Shown: positions 34,029 to 45,520 of the stretch, piece after piece | Layout of the letters: every line of letters begins with the position of its first letter | How positions within the stretch are numbered: the first letter of the stretch is position 1 | The notes under the pieces: model-generated | Told to the model about the DNA's origin: nothing | What the model saw: only the letters and a program-made list of their open reading frames with translations | Database searches by the model: none | NCBI GenBank assembly: GCA_006176705.1 | Contig: QRFJ01005756.1 | Span: 124,001-188,000 of the forward strand | Length of the DNA: 64,000 nucleotides | From: Cocos nucifera | Lineage: Eukaryota; Streptophyta; Magnoliopsida; Arecales; Arecaceae | Direction: 5' to 3' | Position numbers and translations under genes: made by a program

Positions 34029-35568
34029 GTGATGATGTTGATGATTCCAAGTAGGGGCCTATCTCCTTATTATGGCTCATCACTCTGAGGTGGTTCAGGC
34101 TGCGACAGGGCTCTTGGCTGATCTTTTCTTCTTTTCGATCGACGTCGGAGGAATCGATCTAGTCGTCCCCTCTTGATTAGCTCCTCGATCTCATCTTGGA
34201 GCTGGATACATTCTTCAGTATCTTGACCGTGGTCACGATGGTAGAGGCAGTACTTGTTGGGATTGTGCTTGGTTGGGTGAGTCTTCATTCTCTTCGGTCT
34301 TGGTAATTGCTCCTTTATTTCTATCAGCACTTGGATCTTAGGAGCATTCAGAGGAGCATAATTGTGGAACCGTCAGGGAGGGGAGTTCCATCGTGCCCTC
34401 GAATCTGGGCTTCTTGGTCGACATGCCCGAGGTGGAGTTCGGGCCTATCTGTGCTCAGGAGTTCTGGAGCATGACTGAGCTTCACTTGGCTTTTCAATAA
34501 TTATGGGCTAGCTAGATTTACCTGCTTGCCGCTCTCCTATGGCCTCTTCATCCTTCAACTTGAAGGCTTCCTCCGCTCAAGCATAGCGTTCTGCCCGAGC
34601 CAGCATGTCAGCAAAATCTTAGGGATACTTCTTCTCCAAGAAGAGGAGATCATTCTTCTGGAGGCCATCCTTTAGTGTGGCCATAGCAACAGATTGATCT
34701 AAGTTTTGGACCTCCAAGGCAACAATATTAAAGCGGCTGACACAAGCTCGGAGAGACTCCCCTTCTGCTTGATATTGATAAGGGAGTCCGAGCCCCATCT
34801 CTGATGCCAGCTACTAATGAAATGAGCTACAAATTGGTAGCTCAGCTGATCAAAAGAAAAGATGGTACCCGATTTGAGGCCCAAGTATCAGTTTTTTGCT
34901 GCTCTCTTCAAAGTAAAGGAGAAAGCTCGGCACAGAATGGTGTCAGGCGTGCCATGGAGCAACATCATAGTCCTAAAAGCTTTAAGATGGTTAACTGGAT
35001 CGGTGGTTCCATCATAACTTTCAAACTAGGAGAGTTTGAAGTTCGGCGGGATGGGCTCCTACATGATATGAGTAGAGAAAGGAGGGTTAGTGCAGATGTC
35101 ATCGTGGCGAGCAGGGGCAACATGGTGGAGTTCATCGATCCACCGGTTCATTTCTTAAAGCTTCTGATCGAGAATATTATCTCGATCATAGATCTCAAAG
35201 TGCGGCTGGCTGAAGGGAGGTAATGATTCTCTAGGGGTAGAATCATGATTAGAATAAGGGCTCTGCGCTCTCTACTTCCCATTCTCAGGAGTCACTGGCG
35301 GACTCACCCAAGTGGGTCTTCTCGACACCAGATCTTGACATTTTGGTGAGGATCTTTCCAGCTGAACTGATGCTGGGGGCTGCTGCATGGCCTGCACTGC
35401 TTCAGTGAGGCCTTTAACCTACTGCACCAATAGATTAAACTACTCAAAATCCATCATTGCCGTTGGTGGTGGTTGAGGTGCCGGTGATGAGGTCGGAATA
35501 GGCTGATCTGGAAGAGATCTGACAGCAGAGGCGGTGGTTCGCTGGGTTGAAGCTCTATTGGGTGGCAT
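34029..35568 (-). pseudogene. gag of element F
   Basis: Start codon at 35568 (MPPNRAST). A Pro/Gln-rich N-terminus with stops precedes the gypsy gag domain, including FESYDGTTDPVNHLKAF-like sequence (about 35020-34960), SFDQLSYQFVAHFISS and GSDSLINIKQ (about 34850-34740). The C-terminal open part 34330-34070 has the zinc-knuckle-like CLYHRDHGQDTEEC followed by a basic tail (RFLRRRSKRRKDQP). It is cut by G just after this. Several stops and frameshifts. Confidence 0.83.
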
Positions 35569-35696
35569 CTTTTCAGAACATAAGAAAGATCAGAAAGAAA
35601 AGAACTGTAGAATTGGAGAGGGAAGGAAGAAGATAAACTCGACCGGGTACTTCTTTAAGAATAAAGGCTCAAAAGCTCTTCCTCTAGCATCAATCC

Positions 35697-37074
35697 TGTT
35701 GGTGCAGAAAATGGTACTAACACCACAGTTCGCTGGAGTTGGTGAAGACGAGGCCACTGACGAGACTTGCAAGAAGAAGTCTAAATCGGAGATGGGTGGC
35801 TCTAGCAGGACCTTCCGACGGTCAAGTTAGTTCTATGAAAAATAAGAATGGAGTACTTAGGAGAATGTAAGCAGAGATGAGAGCTTAGAGAGAAAAATGT
35901 ATCTGGAGGATCTCTTATGTAGGCGGAGCCTGTAATAGAATGAAAGTGACAGCCATAATAGAATGCCGGTAGACCATTTAGGCCATGTGGAGTTTATTAC
36001 GGAGAGTGGATTGTCGTTTGTCATGACTTGTAGATGGTTGGATTTTATTTGGTAGAGTTTGGGTGCGATTTCTACATCTATCCATAAATTGTCCATGCTG
36101 AGATGAAGAACTTGAAGTTAGATAGGCCGAACTTGAAGATCAGCCTTTGAGTAGCAGGTGGCGAACTTGTAACCGATTAAGATATGTTGGTGCTTCCTTT
36201 GATAGCTTGGAGGAGTTTGGTCATCTTCAAGGTTGGCCAGGGGTTGACAGGAATATTCAAGTTAGAGGTCAGAGAGGAAACCGCAGAGCTTTCAATGAAA
36301 ATCGTTACCAGATTTTCTGAAAGAGTTAGACTATGTCGAGATTAATTGGAAGTTGAAACGGATGAACTTCTTGTCAGTGCAATTCAATCTGCTTCTAGAA
36401 GTGTTGCTACTTTCAAGATCGGCTTGAAGTTCAGATTGAAGGAGTGCTATGATCTAGTCTATGGAGCGGTTATTATGCTGGGTTGGAAATCAGACTTGTG
36501 CTGACGATGAGGTCCTTTCACTGTTCAAGCTCGTCCGGTGGGCATACACGATATAAACTGGCTAGATCTACAATTGTCAGAAAGGGATGAAGAAGCTCGA
36601 CTGCTATCCGTAAAAGTAGAGCAAAAGAGTTTGGCCAGAATAGAGTTTGACTGAAAAGGAATCCGACTGAATGGGGTTCCTGATACAAGGTTGATGAGAT
36701 GCTGTCTGCTACAAAGAAATTTGGCCACACTCGAGGTCTGCCATAGATGAAATAGAAGGGTGTTGGGGTTTGATATTTGATGGGGCTCCGTCAATACTAG
36801 GACTAGAATCAGTTAACAAGTCCTTCACTTTCCAAGTTTGGCCGGATGAAGTTCATCATGCCTTGGGAGCATTCTATAGTCATTAAAAGAGTGGACGGTT
36901 ACAACTGAGAAGATCATCTAGCATGCATGGTCTGAAGGTCGACCTCCTTGAATTGAATTGGAGTAAGAGATCAACTTAGTTGAAGTTCAGTCACGACTGT
37001 TGCGGCTCCGGATGAAGTTATATCAAGGTCAGATTTTTTATTGGACTTCGGCAGGAGTTACTTTATCCCCAACA
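35697..37074 (-). repeat. 5' LTR of element F
   Basis: About 1378 bp, TGTTGGTGCAGAAAATGG...TTATCCCCAACA. Its start matches E's LTRs (TGTTGGTGTAGAATCTGG at 55118 and TATTGGTGCAGAATCTGG at 60412) and its end matches theirs (TTATCCCCAACG at 61539), so F and E are of one family. It is followed by GCTTG (37075-37079), presumably the TSD, whose partner is outside the window. The TTGATGCTAGAGG-type sequence just inside is the likely PBS; the tRNA is not identified. Confidence 0.75.
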
Positions 37075-38351
37075 GCTTGCACAACTGACCCATCTCCTAA
37101 TCAGACCTTGGGTGTAACTGTAGTATCCATATCCTGAAATATTTTCTCATTTCTTGACATGTGATTACTGTAGCTACCATCCAGGTACCAAATGTTATTT
37201 TTTTTTCTTCTGAAGCTGAATGACAAGTAAAAAATAAATTCCCCTCATCATCTTTCTCTTCTGAGTAATTTACTTGCGCATTTGCCTTAAATCTGCAGAT
37301 CTTTTCAATTTGCCCAAACTTCTTATAGTGATGACATTGGGGCTTTCCACGGTTCCAACAATTTGAAGTAGTATGACTTGTTTTCTTGCAACAATTTGAA
37401 GTAGTATGATTTGTTTTCTTGCAAATATTGCAAGGAGGCTTCGAGTCATTAGAAGCCATTCCTTTTTCATTTGTCTCCTCTCCCTTCCTACTTGAATCAT
37501 GCATTTTCCATCTTCTTGGATCTTCCTTTCTTGGCCCATTGCTTGATTAGCTTTCTTTTGAAGATTTCGTGATTTAACAGTTAGCTTTGACTGAAAAACA
37601 CTCTCAATAGATTGATTAGAGGGTCTCAATTTTCTTTATTCATGAGACTGTAAAGAGTCCATTAACTATTGTGCAAATAAAGTGCTAAGGGCTTTTGTCT
37701 CTTCAATTATAGCAACAATATCATCATATTTTTCGGGTAGGCTAATCAAAATTTTCTCAACAATCTTTTCATTAGAAATTCTTTCATCAAAAAATTTCAT
37801 TTGATTAACTATATATCTTGATGACTCTTGAAAGTAATGGATTCTAATTTCTTCATTCTCAAATTTTCAAATTCTCTTTGAAGGGATTGAAGTTTGCAGG
37901 TTATTACCTTGCTGTCACCTTGAAATTCTTGCTGCAAAATATACCATGCCTCCTTTGCTGTAGCTGCACCAATAATTCTTGGAAAAATGGTTGATGAAAC
38001 TCCATTTTGAATTGTTAAGAGAGCCTTGGCATCATTCATTTTAGTTGCTTTAAGCTTTTCTTTCTCTGCATTTGTAAGCCAATAATTCTTGGAAAAATGG
38101 TTGATGAAACTCCATTTTGAATTGTTAAGAGAGCCTTGGCATCATTCATTTTAGTTGCTTTAAGCTTTTCTTTCTCTGCATTTGTAAGTTGACTTTGAGT
38201 AGCTGGTTCATTATAACTTTTCTCAACGATCCTCCAAAGTCCCTAAAAGAAGCAGAGTCCTCATCTTCACTTTCCAGAAATCATAATTTTCTCCAAAAAT
38301 TGGAAGAATGGAATGTAAAATGCTGGCAGTTTCTCCAACCAATGAAGCCAT
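37075..38351 (-). pseudogene. gag and protease start of copia element I
   Basis: ATG at 38351 gives MASLVGETAS, then ENYDFWKVKMRTLL. The UBN2-type helical domain (MNDAKALLTIQNGV, AKEAWYILQQEFQG) is at 38039-37830. The zinc knuckle region (about 37440-37300) has CNICKKTNHTTSNC with a duplicated CKKTSHTTSNC unit and a second knuckle whose Cys and His are changed (QCHHYKKFGQIEKIC). The protease active site reads YLDGSYSNHM instead of the usual DSG form. Many stops, plus a 110-bp duplication at 37969-38188. Confidence 0.8.
37969..38188. repeat. 110-bp tandem duplication in gag of I
   Basis: The segment beginning CCAATAATTCTTGGAAAAAT at 37969 is repeated at 38079, unit 110 bp, with almost no differences. 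As 110 is not a multiple of three, it shifts the gag frame. The near identity of the copies suggests it is much younger than the element. Confidence 0.85.
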
Positions 38352-38430
38352 GTTCTTCTTGCTAGATTGGCTGGCCTTGTATTTGAGATTAAAAATGTCC
38401 TAGATGATGTTGAAACACTGCTCTGATAGT

Positions 38431-38522
38431 TGGGTGAAATCTAAGGAGATGACAATTGATTTAGAGAATACAGAGAGTTGCTATTGCAAAGCTCTTAATG
38501 TACGGGGGCTGATGCTCTTTGG
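38431..38522 (-). repeat. Start of 5' LTR of element I
   Basis: The minus-strand PBS-like TATCAGAGCAG lies at about 38418-38428 (initiator tRNA-Met type). The LTR edge TTGGGTGAAATCTAAGG begins just to its right. The LTR is interrupted or bounded by J at 38523-38528. Whether it continues after 45185 is unresolved. Confidence 0.4.
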
Positions 38523-38527
38523 AGAAG

Positions 38528-38870
38528 GGATGTAAAACCAATGAAAAACGAAGAAAAAAATTGAAAAGGAAAGTAAAAATCAAAACCTGGAATTTTAGGA
38601 ATTAAATAAATCAATCAATCAAGTCTGCCTTTCTTCACACAGGTGGAGCTTTTAAATAGAGATACAAAAAGTAATCTAATAGAAGTCTACTTGTTGACTT
38701 GTAACCTAATAGAACTCCACTTACAGAGTTCTAATAAAAATAAAAGTATCTATAAATAAAATAAGAAATAAAATAAGAAATCCTAAATTAACCCTTAAAA
38801 TAAAATTAGGGCTAGGGTTTCTCAGCGATGCTTTCTTCTGGAATACATGCGTAACCTTTGATTTCCATCA
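38528..38870 (-). repeat. 3' LTR of element J
   Basis: 343 bp, first base G where the partner LTR has T, so the canonical TG end is mutated. It ends TTTCCATCA. It matches 44838-45180 at most positions. Confidence 0.88.
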
Positions 38871-41800
38871 TTCCCTCCTAATTGGAAATAACTCCATTCT
38901 GGCGAGAAATTAAAGTAATCTTCTAGGATGTCTGGATCAATACGATATAGCTCTTCTTCGAGAATCCAACTAGCATCTGAGTCTGGACGGTCTTGCCATT
39001 TGATAAATAATCGTCAAAATCCTCTATCAGTAGAAAAAATAATCTCATCCATGATAATGCTTTCAATTTGATTTGACAACGACGATGGAAGTGATGGAAG
39101 AATTGGAACTGGCACTGAAGGAGATGGAGTGTAATCTCTGCTATCCCTACATGCATAGTAGGAGGCTCGAATGTGCCTCGATAAGATAACAAATTCTCAA
39201 CATCAAAAATTAGACTAAATTTTAAATGAGAGGATAATTTTATATAATAAATATTAGGCTCAAGTTTACGAAGAATACAAAATGGACTAGTGGTTCGAGC
39301 ATGTAACTTTTTGAATGAGTTTTAGGGATAACATTTGGAAGAATACGAACCATCACATATTCACCCTCGTTAAACTCTACCTTCCTACGGTAAGCATCAG
39401 CAACAAGTTTATATTTCTTAATACTCATAACAATTTTTTGTCTAATATTAGTGTGAATATCATAAATGCATTTAGCAAAAGAAGTGGCAGACTCAAAAGT
39501 GCGATCATTTATAAGTAAGGGAACAAGATCAATGGGTTGATGGGATTAAAGCCATAAATAATTTCAAAAGAACTCTTGCCAGTAGACCAATTTACTGAGT
39601 TATTGTAAGTAAATTTCGCTGTAGGCAATGACAAATCCCATATTGCCAACTTATCACCAAGTAGACAACGAAGTAAATTACCAAGACTTCGATTCACAAT
39701 CTCTGTTTGACTATCTATTTAGGGATGAAAGGCTGAAGAAAACTTTAAAGTAGTTCCAAACAATTTTCAAAGGATCTTCCAAAATTAACTCACAAATTTA
39801 ACATCACTGTCAGATAATATAGAAGAGGATAATCCATGAAGTCTGACAATTTTTCTAAAGAATAACTTAGCAACAGAAGAGACATCATAAGTATTTTGAT
39901 AAGGGATAAAATTTGCTATTTTGGAAAATCTATCAACAACAACTAAAATTGAATTGTGTCTCCTAACAATCTGAGGTAATTTAAGAATAAAATCCATGTG
40001 AAGATCTTTCCATAGGAAATGAGAAATCGGTAAAGGAGTATATAAACTAGTGTTTTGCTTTCTAGCTTTAGCTGATTGACATGTATGACACTGAGAGAGG
40101 ATTCTAGCTATATCCTTTTTAAGAGATGGCTAGTGGAACCTATCTTTACTATAGCTATAGTTTTATTATGTCCAAAATGACCAATTGGACCTCTTGCATG
40201 AAGTTCCCAAATAAGAAAATTTCATAGAGATTTTTGAGGTATACAAAGATGACAACATTTAAATAGATAACCATCCTTGATTATAAAGTCAATATATTCT
40301 TGACCATTTTCTTGACTAACCTCTTAATAGATATTAGCAAAATCAGGACAATGCTGGTAATCATCTTTTACTCTCTCAAAACTACCTCAGCATTCATAGA
40401 TAGGGGGATAGTAATTACTCTACTTAGTGCATCAGTGGTCCTATTCTCAACACTAGCTTGGCATTTGAGGATGAAGGTATAACCTTGGAGAAATTCTACC
40501 CACTTGACATGTCTAGCACTAAGTTTCTTCTGGGATTGAATATACCTATTGAACAAATGATCAGAATATAGGACAAACTCTTTGGATAAAAGATAATATC
40601 ACCAATACCTAAGAGCTTGAACTATAGCATAGAATATTTTGTCGTATGCAGAATATTTTTGCTTAGTATCATTTAGCTTTTCACTAAAATAAGCTATAGG
40701 ATGACCCTCCTGACTAAGAACTCCAATTTCAATGCCTGATGCATCATAGGCTATTTCAAAAATTTTTGAAAAGTCAAGATGAATCAATACAAATGCTTTG
40801 GTCATCCTAAGCTTTATATCATTAAAAGCTCTAGCGGCATTAGCTAACCAATGAAAATTTTTTCATATAATTTATGATGGGGGCCATGATGGTACTAAAT
40901 TCTTTAATAAAACACCTATAGAAAGAGGCTAAACCATGAAAGCTACAAATTACAGAAAGAGAATTTGGTTTAGGCCATTCCCTAATGACTTTTATCTTCT
41001 CAAGGTCAGCCATGATACCCTAGGAAGATACAACATATCCCAAAAATAATATTTGATCCTGAAGGAATGAACATTTTTTAAGATTAATATACAACTTCAA
41101 ATCTAAGAGTAAGAAAGACTTTTCTAAAATAACTTAAGTGCTCTTCCCTTAATCTACTATAGATTAGAATATTATCAAAATATACGACTAAGAATTTACC
41201 AATAAAGGATCTCAATAATTTCGTTATAAATCGCATGAATGTACTAGGAGCATTGGATAATTCAAATGACCTAACTAACCATTCATAAAAACCATCCTGG
41301 GTTTTAAAAGTAGTTTTTCATTTATCTTCAGGTCGGATTCTAATTTGGTGATACCCACTATGCAAGTTAAATTTAAAATAGATTATAGAGCCAGCTAATT
41401 AGTCAAGCATGTCCTCAAGCCTAAGAATGAAAAACCTATGCTTGATAGTGATCCTATTAATGGCTTTACTATCTACACACATCCTCTATATACTATCTTT
41501 CTTTGGTGTCAAAAGAGCTGGTACAGCACAAGAACTGAGGCTAGGTCGAATGTGACCTTTCTGTAAAAGGATATCTATTTGTCTTCTCATTTCCTCACGT
41601 TCTTTAGGGTTCAATCTATAGTATGGAAGATTAGGTATCTAAGATCTTGCAACTAAGTTAATGGCATGTTGAATATCTTGTAAGGAAGAAAAGCCATCTG
41701 ATATATCTTCTAGGGTTACATTCTTAAATTCTTCTAATAACAGTTCAATCTCAAAAGATGGGTTATCTTGGATGTTTGAGGTCAATTAAATTTCACCTTT

Positions 41801-42300
41801 AAGAATGACTGCTAATTTAATTCCAGACTCCGAACTCTCTTCCTTAATTCTTATAAGTTAAAATGTGACAGTTTTTCTAATTAAGAAGTTGAGGAGAATT
41901 CATCTTTTTTAAAAGGTCAGGACATGCTAGGTTTGGCAGGATTTAATCTAATTTTCTTAACTTTATGCATAAAAACATAAGCATTTTATCTATCAAAATT
42001 ATGAGCGTCTACATCATAAATCCAAGGCCAACCTAATAAGATACTAGCTATCTTCATAGGTAACACGTCATACATAATCTCAGCAGAGTAATCTCCCATC
42101 TTAATTGGTACCAGACAATATTCATTAATAGGAAGAGATGTTTTATTTATCCAAGCAACTCTATAAGGGTAAGGATAGGGTTGAGGTTTCAGCTTTAGTT
42201 GATTAACGATAGATTTAGATATAATATTCATAAAGCTACCATCATCAATAACAAGTTTACAGACCTTATCCCCATATTAGGCGTACGTATGAAAAATACT
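38871..42300 (-). pseudogene. pol of chromovirus J (protease to chromodomain)
   Basis: Protease: VCKLVIDDGSFMN (about 42265; DDG where DSG is usual), PYPYRVAWINKTSLPINEY and ILLGWPWIYDVDAHNF. RT (about 41760-40900) is in fragments. RNase H: EIAYDASGIEIGVL and GHPIAYFSEKL, with KYSAYDKIFYAIVQAL (40805-40600). Integrase: MDFILKLPQIV, VVVDRFSKIANF, SDSDVKF (39997-39790), then NNSVNWSTGKSSFEIIYGF (39640-39560). A C-terminal chromodomain-like segment lies near 39040-38900 (RLFIKWQDRPDSDASWI). Start codons are not definable; more than ten stops and frameshifts. Confidence 0.8.
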
Positions 42301-43825
42301 AGTGCATTTCCATGCCTTGGAGTTTGCAGGAGTGGTGACTATACATTTCATAATATTAACATGACCTTCTGACTCCTCATATTCTTCCTCTGAATTAGCT
42401 GGTTCTAGGAGATTAAAGTCTTCTAGTGCATTTTTAGCTAGTATTATTTTCTTATATTCTAGTTCTATAGTCAGTATACGGCATGGACATCGAGTAGCTA
42501 TGTGATCCTTTTCATAGCAATAGTGACACTATGTTTGAAAAACTTACTGTTTGAGTTATCCTTTGAATGGATTCTCGGGTCTTAGTGTTCGTGGGATTCA
42601 GTCTTAAATGGGAAGGTGCTGCTTATGACACATTTCTTGAACAACTAACAGGGATAGACCTAGACTGCCTAGATTCATTAGAAAAAAGAAGCTCCTCTCC
42701 TTTGAGATGAAGTTCTATGAAATTTCTTAATTTTTAGGGCTTTATGATAGGCCTCTCCCATAGAATTTGGTGAATACAAGGAGATTTCTCTCTTCAAATC
42801 ATTTCGTAAACTGCTAATAAATTTAGAAATCAATTTTTATGACTCAGATATGTCACACCTCAACTGTGGGTCCTCAAAACGAGTCATGCAATAAGTGACA
42901 CAAGTGTTTCCTTGTCTAATAGTATACCATTGATCTAATAATTGATTTTTATAGTAAATAGGAACTTATTTCTCGTGTAGTTTAAACTTCATTTTCTTTC
43001 AAAGTACTATAGATGGATATTCTACTTGCTCTACGTCCTTTTGAACTATTTGCTAGTACCGCTTGGCAAAACTTACTAGCTTCATTTTTGCAAAATGGAT
43101 GCGAGAGGCATCTGACATGTGATATCACACAAAATAGGATTCTAAATCTAGTAATCAATCATGGAACATCTCTGGAACTAATCTACAATCATAAGAGGCT
43201 ACTTCAACTTTAACCCCTTTAAGTGGTTCTTCAAAATTCTCATATCTATTTGGATTTGCTCTAAATTATTGTCTTTGGGGTCTAAAGTTTTTAGGGCTTC
43301 TTGCATACCTAGTAGGCTGCCTAGGATACCTATATGTGGAATTTGGCGGCTCTACTTCTCCTTCATAGCTTTCTCAATCACTACTCATCTCTCTTATAAT
43401 AATGAGAACCCTCAAAATTGTTCATGGAATGGTTAGTAATCGGGAGGTTGTTGTGTAGATTGGGGATGTCTTGAAAAGACTAACTAGTATGCATGACATA
43501 ACTCTGGCTTTCAGTAGGTTTAAGAGTTTGTGAAGGAGATCAATGAATAGGTTGATTACTAATAAGGTCATCTTCCAATGGTCGTTTGCCTAGTCTTGAC
43601 TTTCTAAGTGAAATTTGGCGTTCTACCTGTTGACCTATGAGATTAGCCATTTCTACGCAGTTGTTTACTTGGTTAGTATGAAGCTCACCAATCTCAGTGT
43701 GAAGTTGATCTAATAACTAGCAAATTTGTTTTAAGATTTCTTAGAAGGCAATTTAAGTAATTTTTGATAGATTCAAGTTATTTTTTCATAGCAATATGTG
43801 CATCTTTTAGGTTATCAATAGTCAT
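42301..43825 (-). pseudogene. gag of chromovirus J
   Basis: A possible start is 43825 (MTIDNLKDAHIAMKK). The frame is lost early. A clear zinc knuckle CHYCYEKDHIATRC (C-x2-C-x4-H-x4-C) lies at about 42535-42490, followed by an acidic linker (NSEEEYEESEGHV) leading to protease. The intervening gag is recognisable only by position. Confidence 0.65.
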
Positions 43826-44837
43826 GATAGTAAGGAAGGATTTTAAAATATTATATATACTAAGAATTCTAGCTATGATGCTCACAATAATATGGTAGAG
43901 TCGAACATAATGTCTGTGTCTGGTGCGTGCAATGGCAAAAGTATATAGATGTATCTGGTGCATGTAATAGCAAAATATGTGACGAAAAAATGATAAAAAT
44001 AAAATAAGGACCTAAACAATAATATAAATTATTCAAAAATTTAAAAAAATTTAAAATTTAATGAAGAGATTATATCTCTCATCGGATGAAATTAAATACC
44101 ATCTTATGGTGTTTGTAGGTTGAAGACAGGGGAGACCCCCAATTTTTTTTTTGGACTGGATCTACGGACTTGGTCTGTGGACCGATGGTTTGTAGACTAT
44201 TTTTTTTGGTGGACCGGGTCTATGGACCATGGCTATAGACCCTAATTAATAATTAGGCTTTCGATGGTTTTTTTTGTTCGTAGATGTCCTATGGGAGGGT
44301 GGAGGGCTTCTGTGGGCTCCGGTGGACTCCAACGACGTGATGACAGGAAGAGGCGGGATTGATGGCACCGGGGGCTCGATCGGTCGATGGGAAGAGGCTT
44401 TCTTCTTCAGTATCTCCAAGCCTCCCACCTGATTAGGACTCCCGGGGGAGATCGGAAAGGAGAGCTGATGCCGGGCTGCGATGGGAACGATGTCAACAAC
44501 GACCGGGAGGTAGGATGATGGGGAAGAGACGGTGGAAGAGGAGGTGGCAGTGGCCGATAGAGTCTACGTCGTCATCGGTAGAGGAGGTGATGTCGATTGG
44601 CAGCGGAGCGGACTGTGACATGGGGTATGGCGGGCTATGATCTAGCAGAGAAAAGGGAGAGAGGGGGAGGTGTTCAGTGCGGAACAAATAGAAAGAAAGA
44701 GAGAGATAGAAATGGGAAGGGAGGAGGCTGCAACAAAACAAAGAAGGGGAGGGGGCTGTGATGCAGAAAGAAAGAGAGAGCACCATGCAATCGAAAAGAA
44801 GGCGGGAACTAGGGATTATGAAGCTCTCGTACCAAAT
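43826..44837 (-). other. Leader of element J
   Basis: About 1 kb between gag and the 5' LTR with no gag or pol homology. About 44240-44800 is unusually G- and purine-rich on the top strand compared with the rest of the window. The minus-strand frames here (for example 44786-44493) are Ser/Leu/Pro-rich low complexity and probably not genes. TTTGGTACGAGAGC next to the LTR (44824-44837) is a PBS-like sequence. Confidence 0.5.
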
Positions 44838-45180
44838 TGATGTAAAACCAAAGAAAATCGAAGAAAAAAATTGAAAAAAAAAAGTAAAAATTAAAGCTTG
44901 AAATTTCAGGAATTAAACTAATCAATCAATCAAGTCGTCTTTCTCCACACAGATGGAGCCTTTAAGTAGAGATACAAAAAGCAACCTAATAGAAGTCTAA
45001 TTGCTGACTTGTAATCTAATAGAACTCCACTTACTGAGTCTTAATAAAAATAAAAGTTTTAATAAATAAAATAAAAAATAAAATAAAAAATTCTAAATAA
45101 ACTTTTAAAATAAAATTAGAGTTAGGGTTTCTCAGTGATGCTTTCTTCTGGAATTCATATGTAACCCCTGATTCCCATCA
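44838..45180 (-). repeat. 5' LTR of element J
   Basis: 343 bp, TGATGTAAAACC...TTCCCATCA, the partner of 38528-38870. Followed by AGAAG (45181-45185). Confidence 0.88.
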
Positions 45181-45185
45181 AGAAG

Positions 45186-45520
45186 TTTATAATTCTTTTC
45201 ACTGCCACAAGCTAGACATCTCTATACACAAGAAATATCCTCCATGAGGAACTGAACAAATTTGCAACATTAAATGACTTCTGATTAAGAGAAATCTGGA
45301 AACTTGACACTTACATAGATATTTTAAATACTTTAAAAAAGATTCTAGAACATTCCTTAGACTAAAGAAGTGCATTACCTTTCAACATTTTGAATGGAGT
45401 GGCCAGTTGAAATGTTTTTCAGAGTTGCTTTAAATACATTGCCTAGTATTAATTTCTTTGGTAGTTGCTTGATAACTATGTTTCTCATCACTACAAATGC
45501 TGCTATGTTGCTCTCCTTAG
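45186..45520 (+). other. Intron sequence upstream of the first visible AGPase exon
   Basis: No gene seen. AT-rich; it ends TGCTCTCCTTAG, a good splice acceptor, directly before coding sequence at 45521. Part of its left end could still be LTR of element I; I cannot place that boundary. Confidence 0.55.

Larger units (their letters stand above)
24165..37074 (-). mobile_element. Element F: Ty3/gypsy Tat-like retrotransposon (main part)
   Basis: The minus strand reads 5' LTR (37074-35697), gag, protease, RT, RNase H, a second RNase H, integrase, then a tandem-repeat zone and an ORF on the opposite strand (24238-27115). Two RNase H regions and an extra antisense ORF between pol and the 3' LTR are known traits of the Tat lineage. 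The leftmost sequence continues at 1375-1601, beyond inserted A. The 3' LTR would lie left of the window, beyond H. G (31556-34023) interrupts the gag-protease junction. F is inserted in the protease region of copia element I at 37075. It is defective throughout. Confidence 0.8.
37075..38527 (-). mobile_element. Element I: fragment of an older Ty1/copia element
   Basis: Contains protease start, gag, PBS-like sequence and the start of a 5' LTR of a minus-strand copia element. Its pol continues on the other side of F, outside the window: the protease reading VTPKVRLGDGSVV runs straight into the F boundary. On the right it meets J at 38528. It is a different copia lineage from A, B and D: short gag, no Sirevirus features visible. 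Confidence 0.75.
38528..45180 (-). mobile_element. Element J: Ty3/gypsy chromovirus-like retrotransposon
   Basis: 343-bp LTRs at 38528-38870 and 44838-45180, running (T/G)GATGTAAAACC to CCATCA. TGATG and CATCA form the terminal inverted pair. The flanking TSD is AGAAG (38523-38527 and 45181-45185). The minus-strand order is LTR, long leader, gag, protease, RT, RNase H, integrase, chromodomain-like C-terminus, LTR. All frames are heavily broken. Confidence 0.87.

Noticed and set aside
44493..44786. 97-codon Ser/Leu/Pro-rich frame on the minus strand in the J leader
   Set aside because: Low complexity, arises from G-rich skew on the other strand, no start context or homology.
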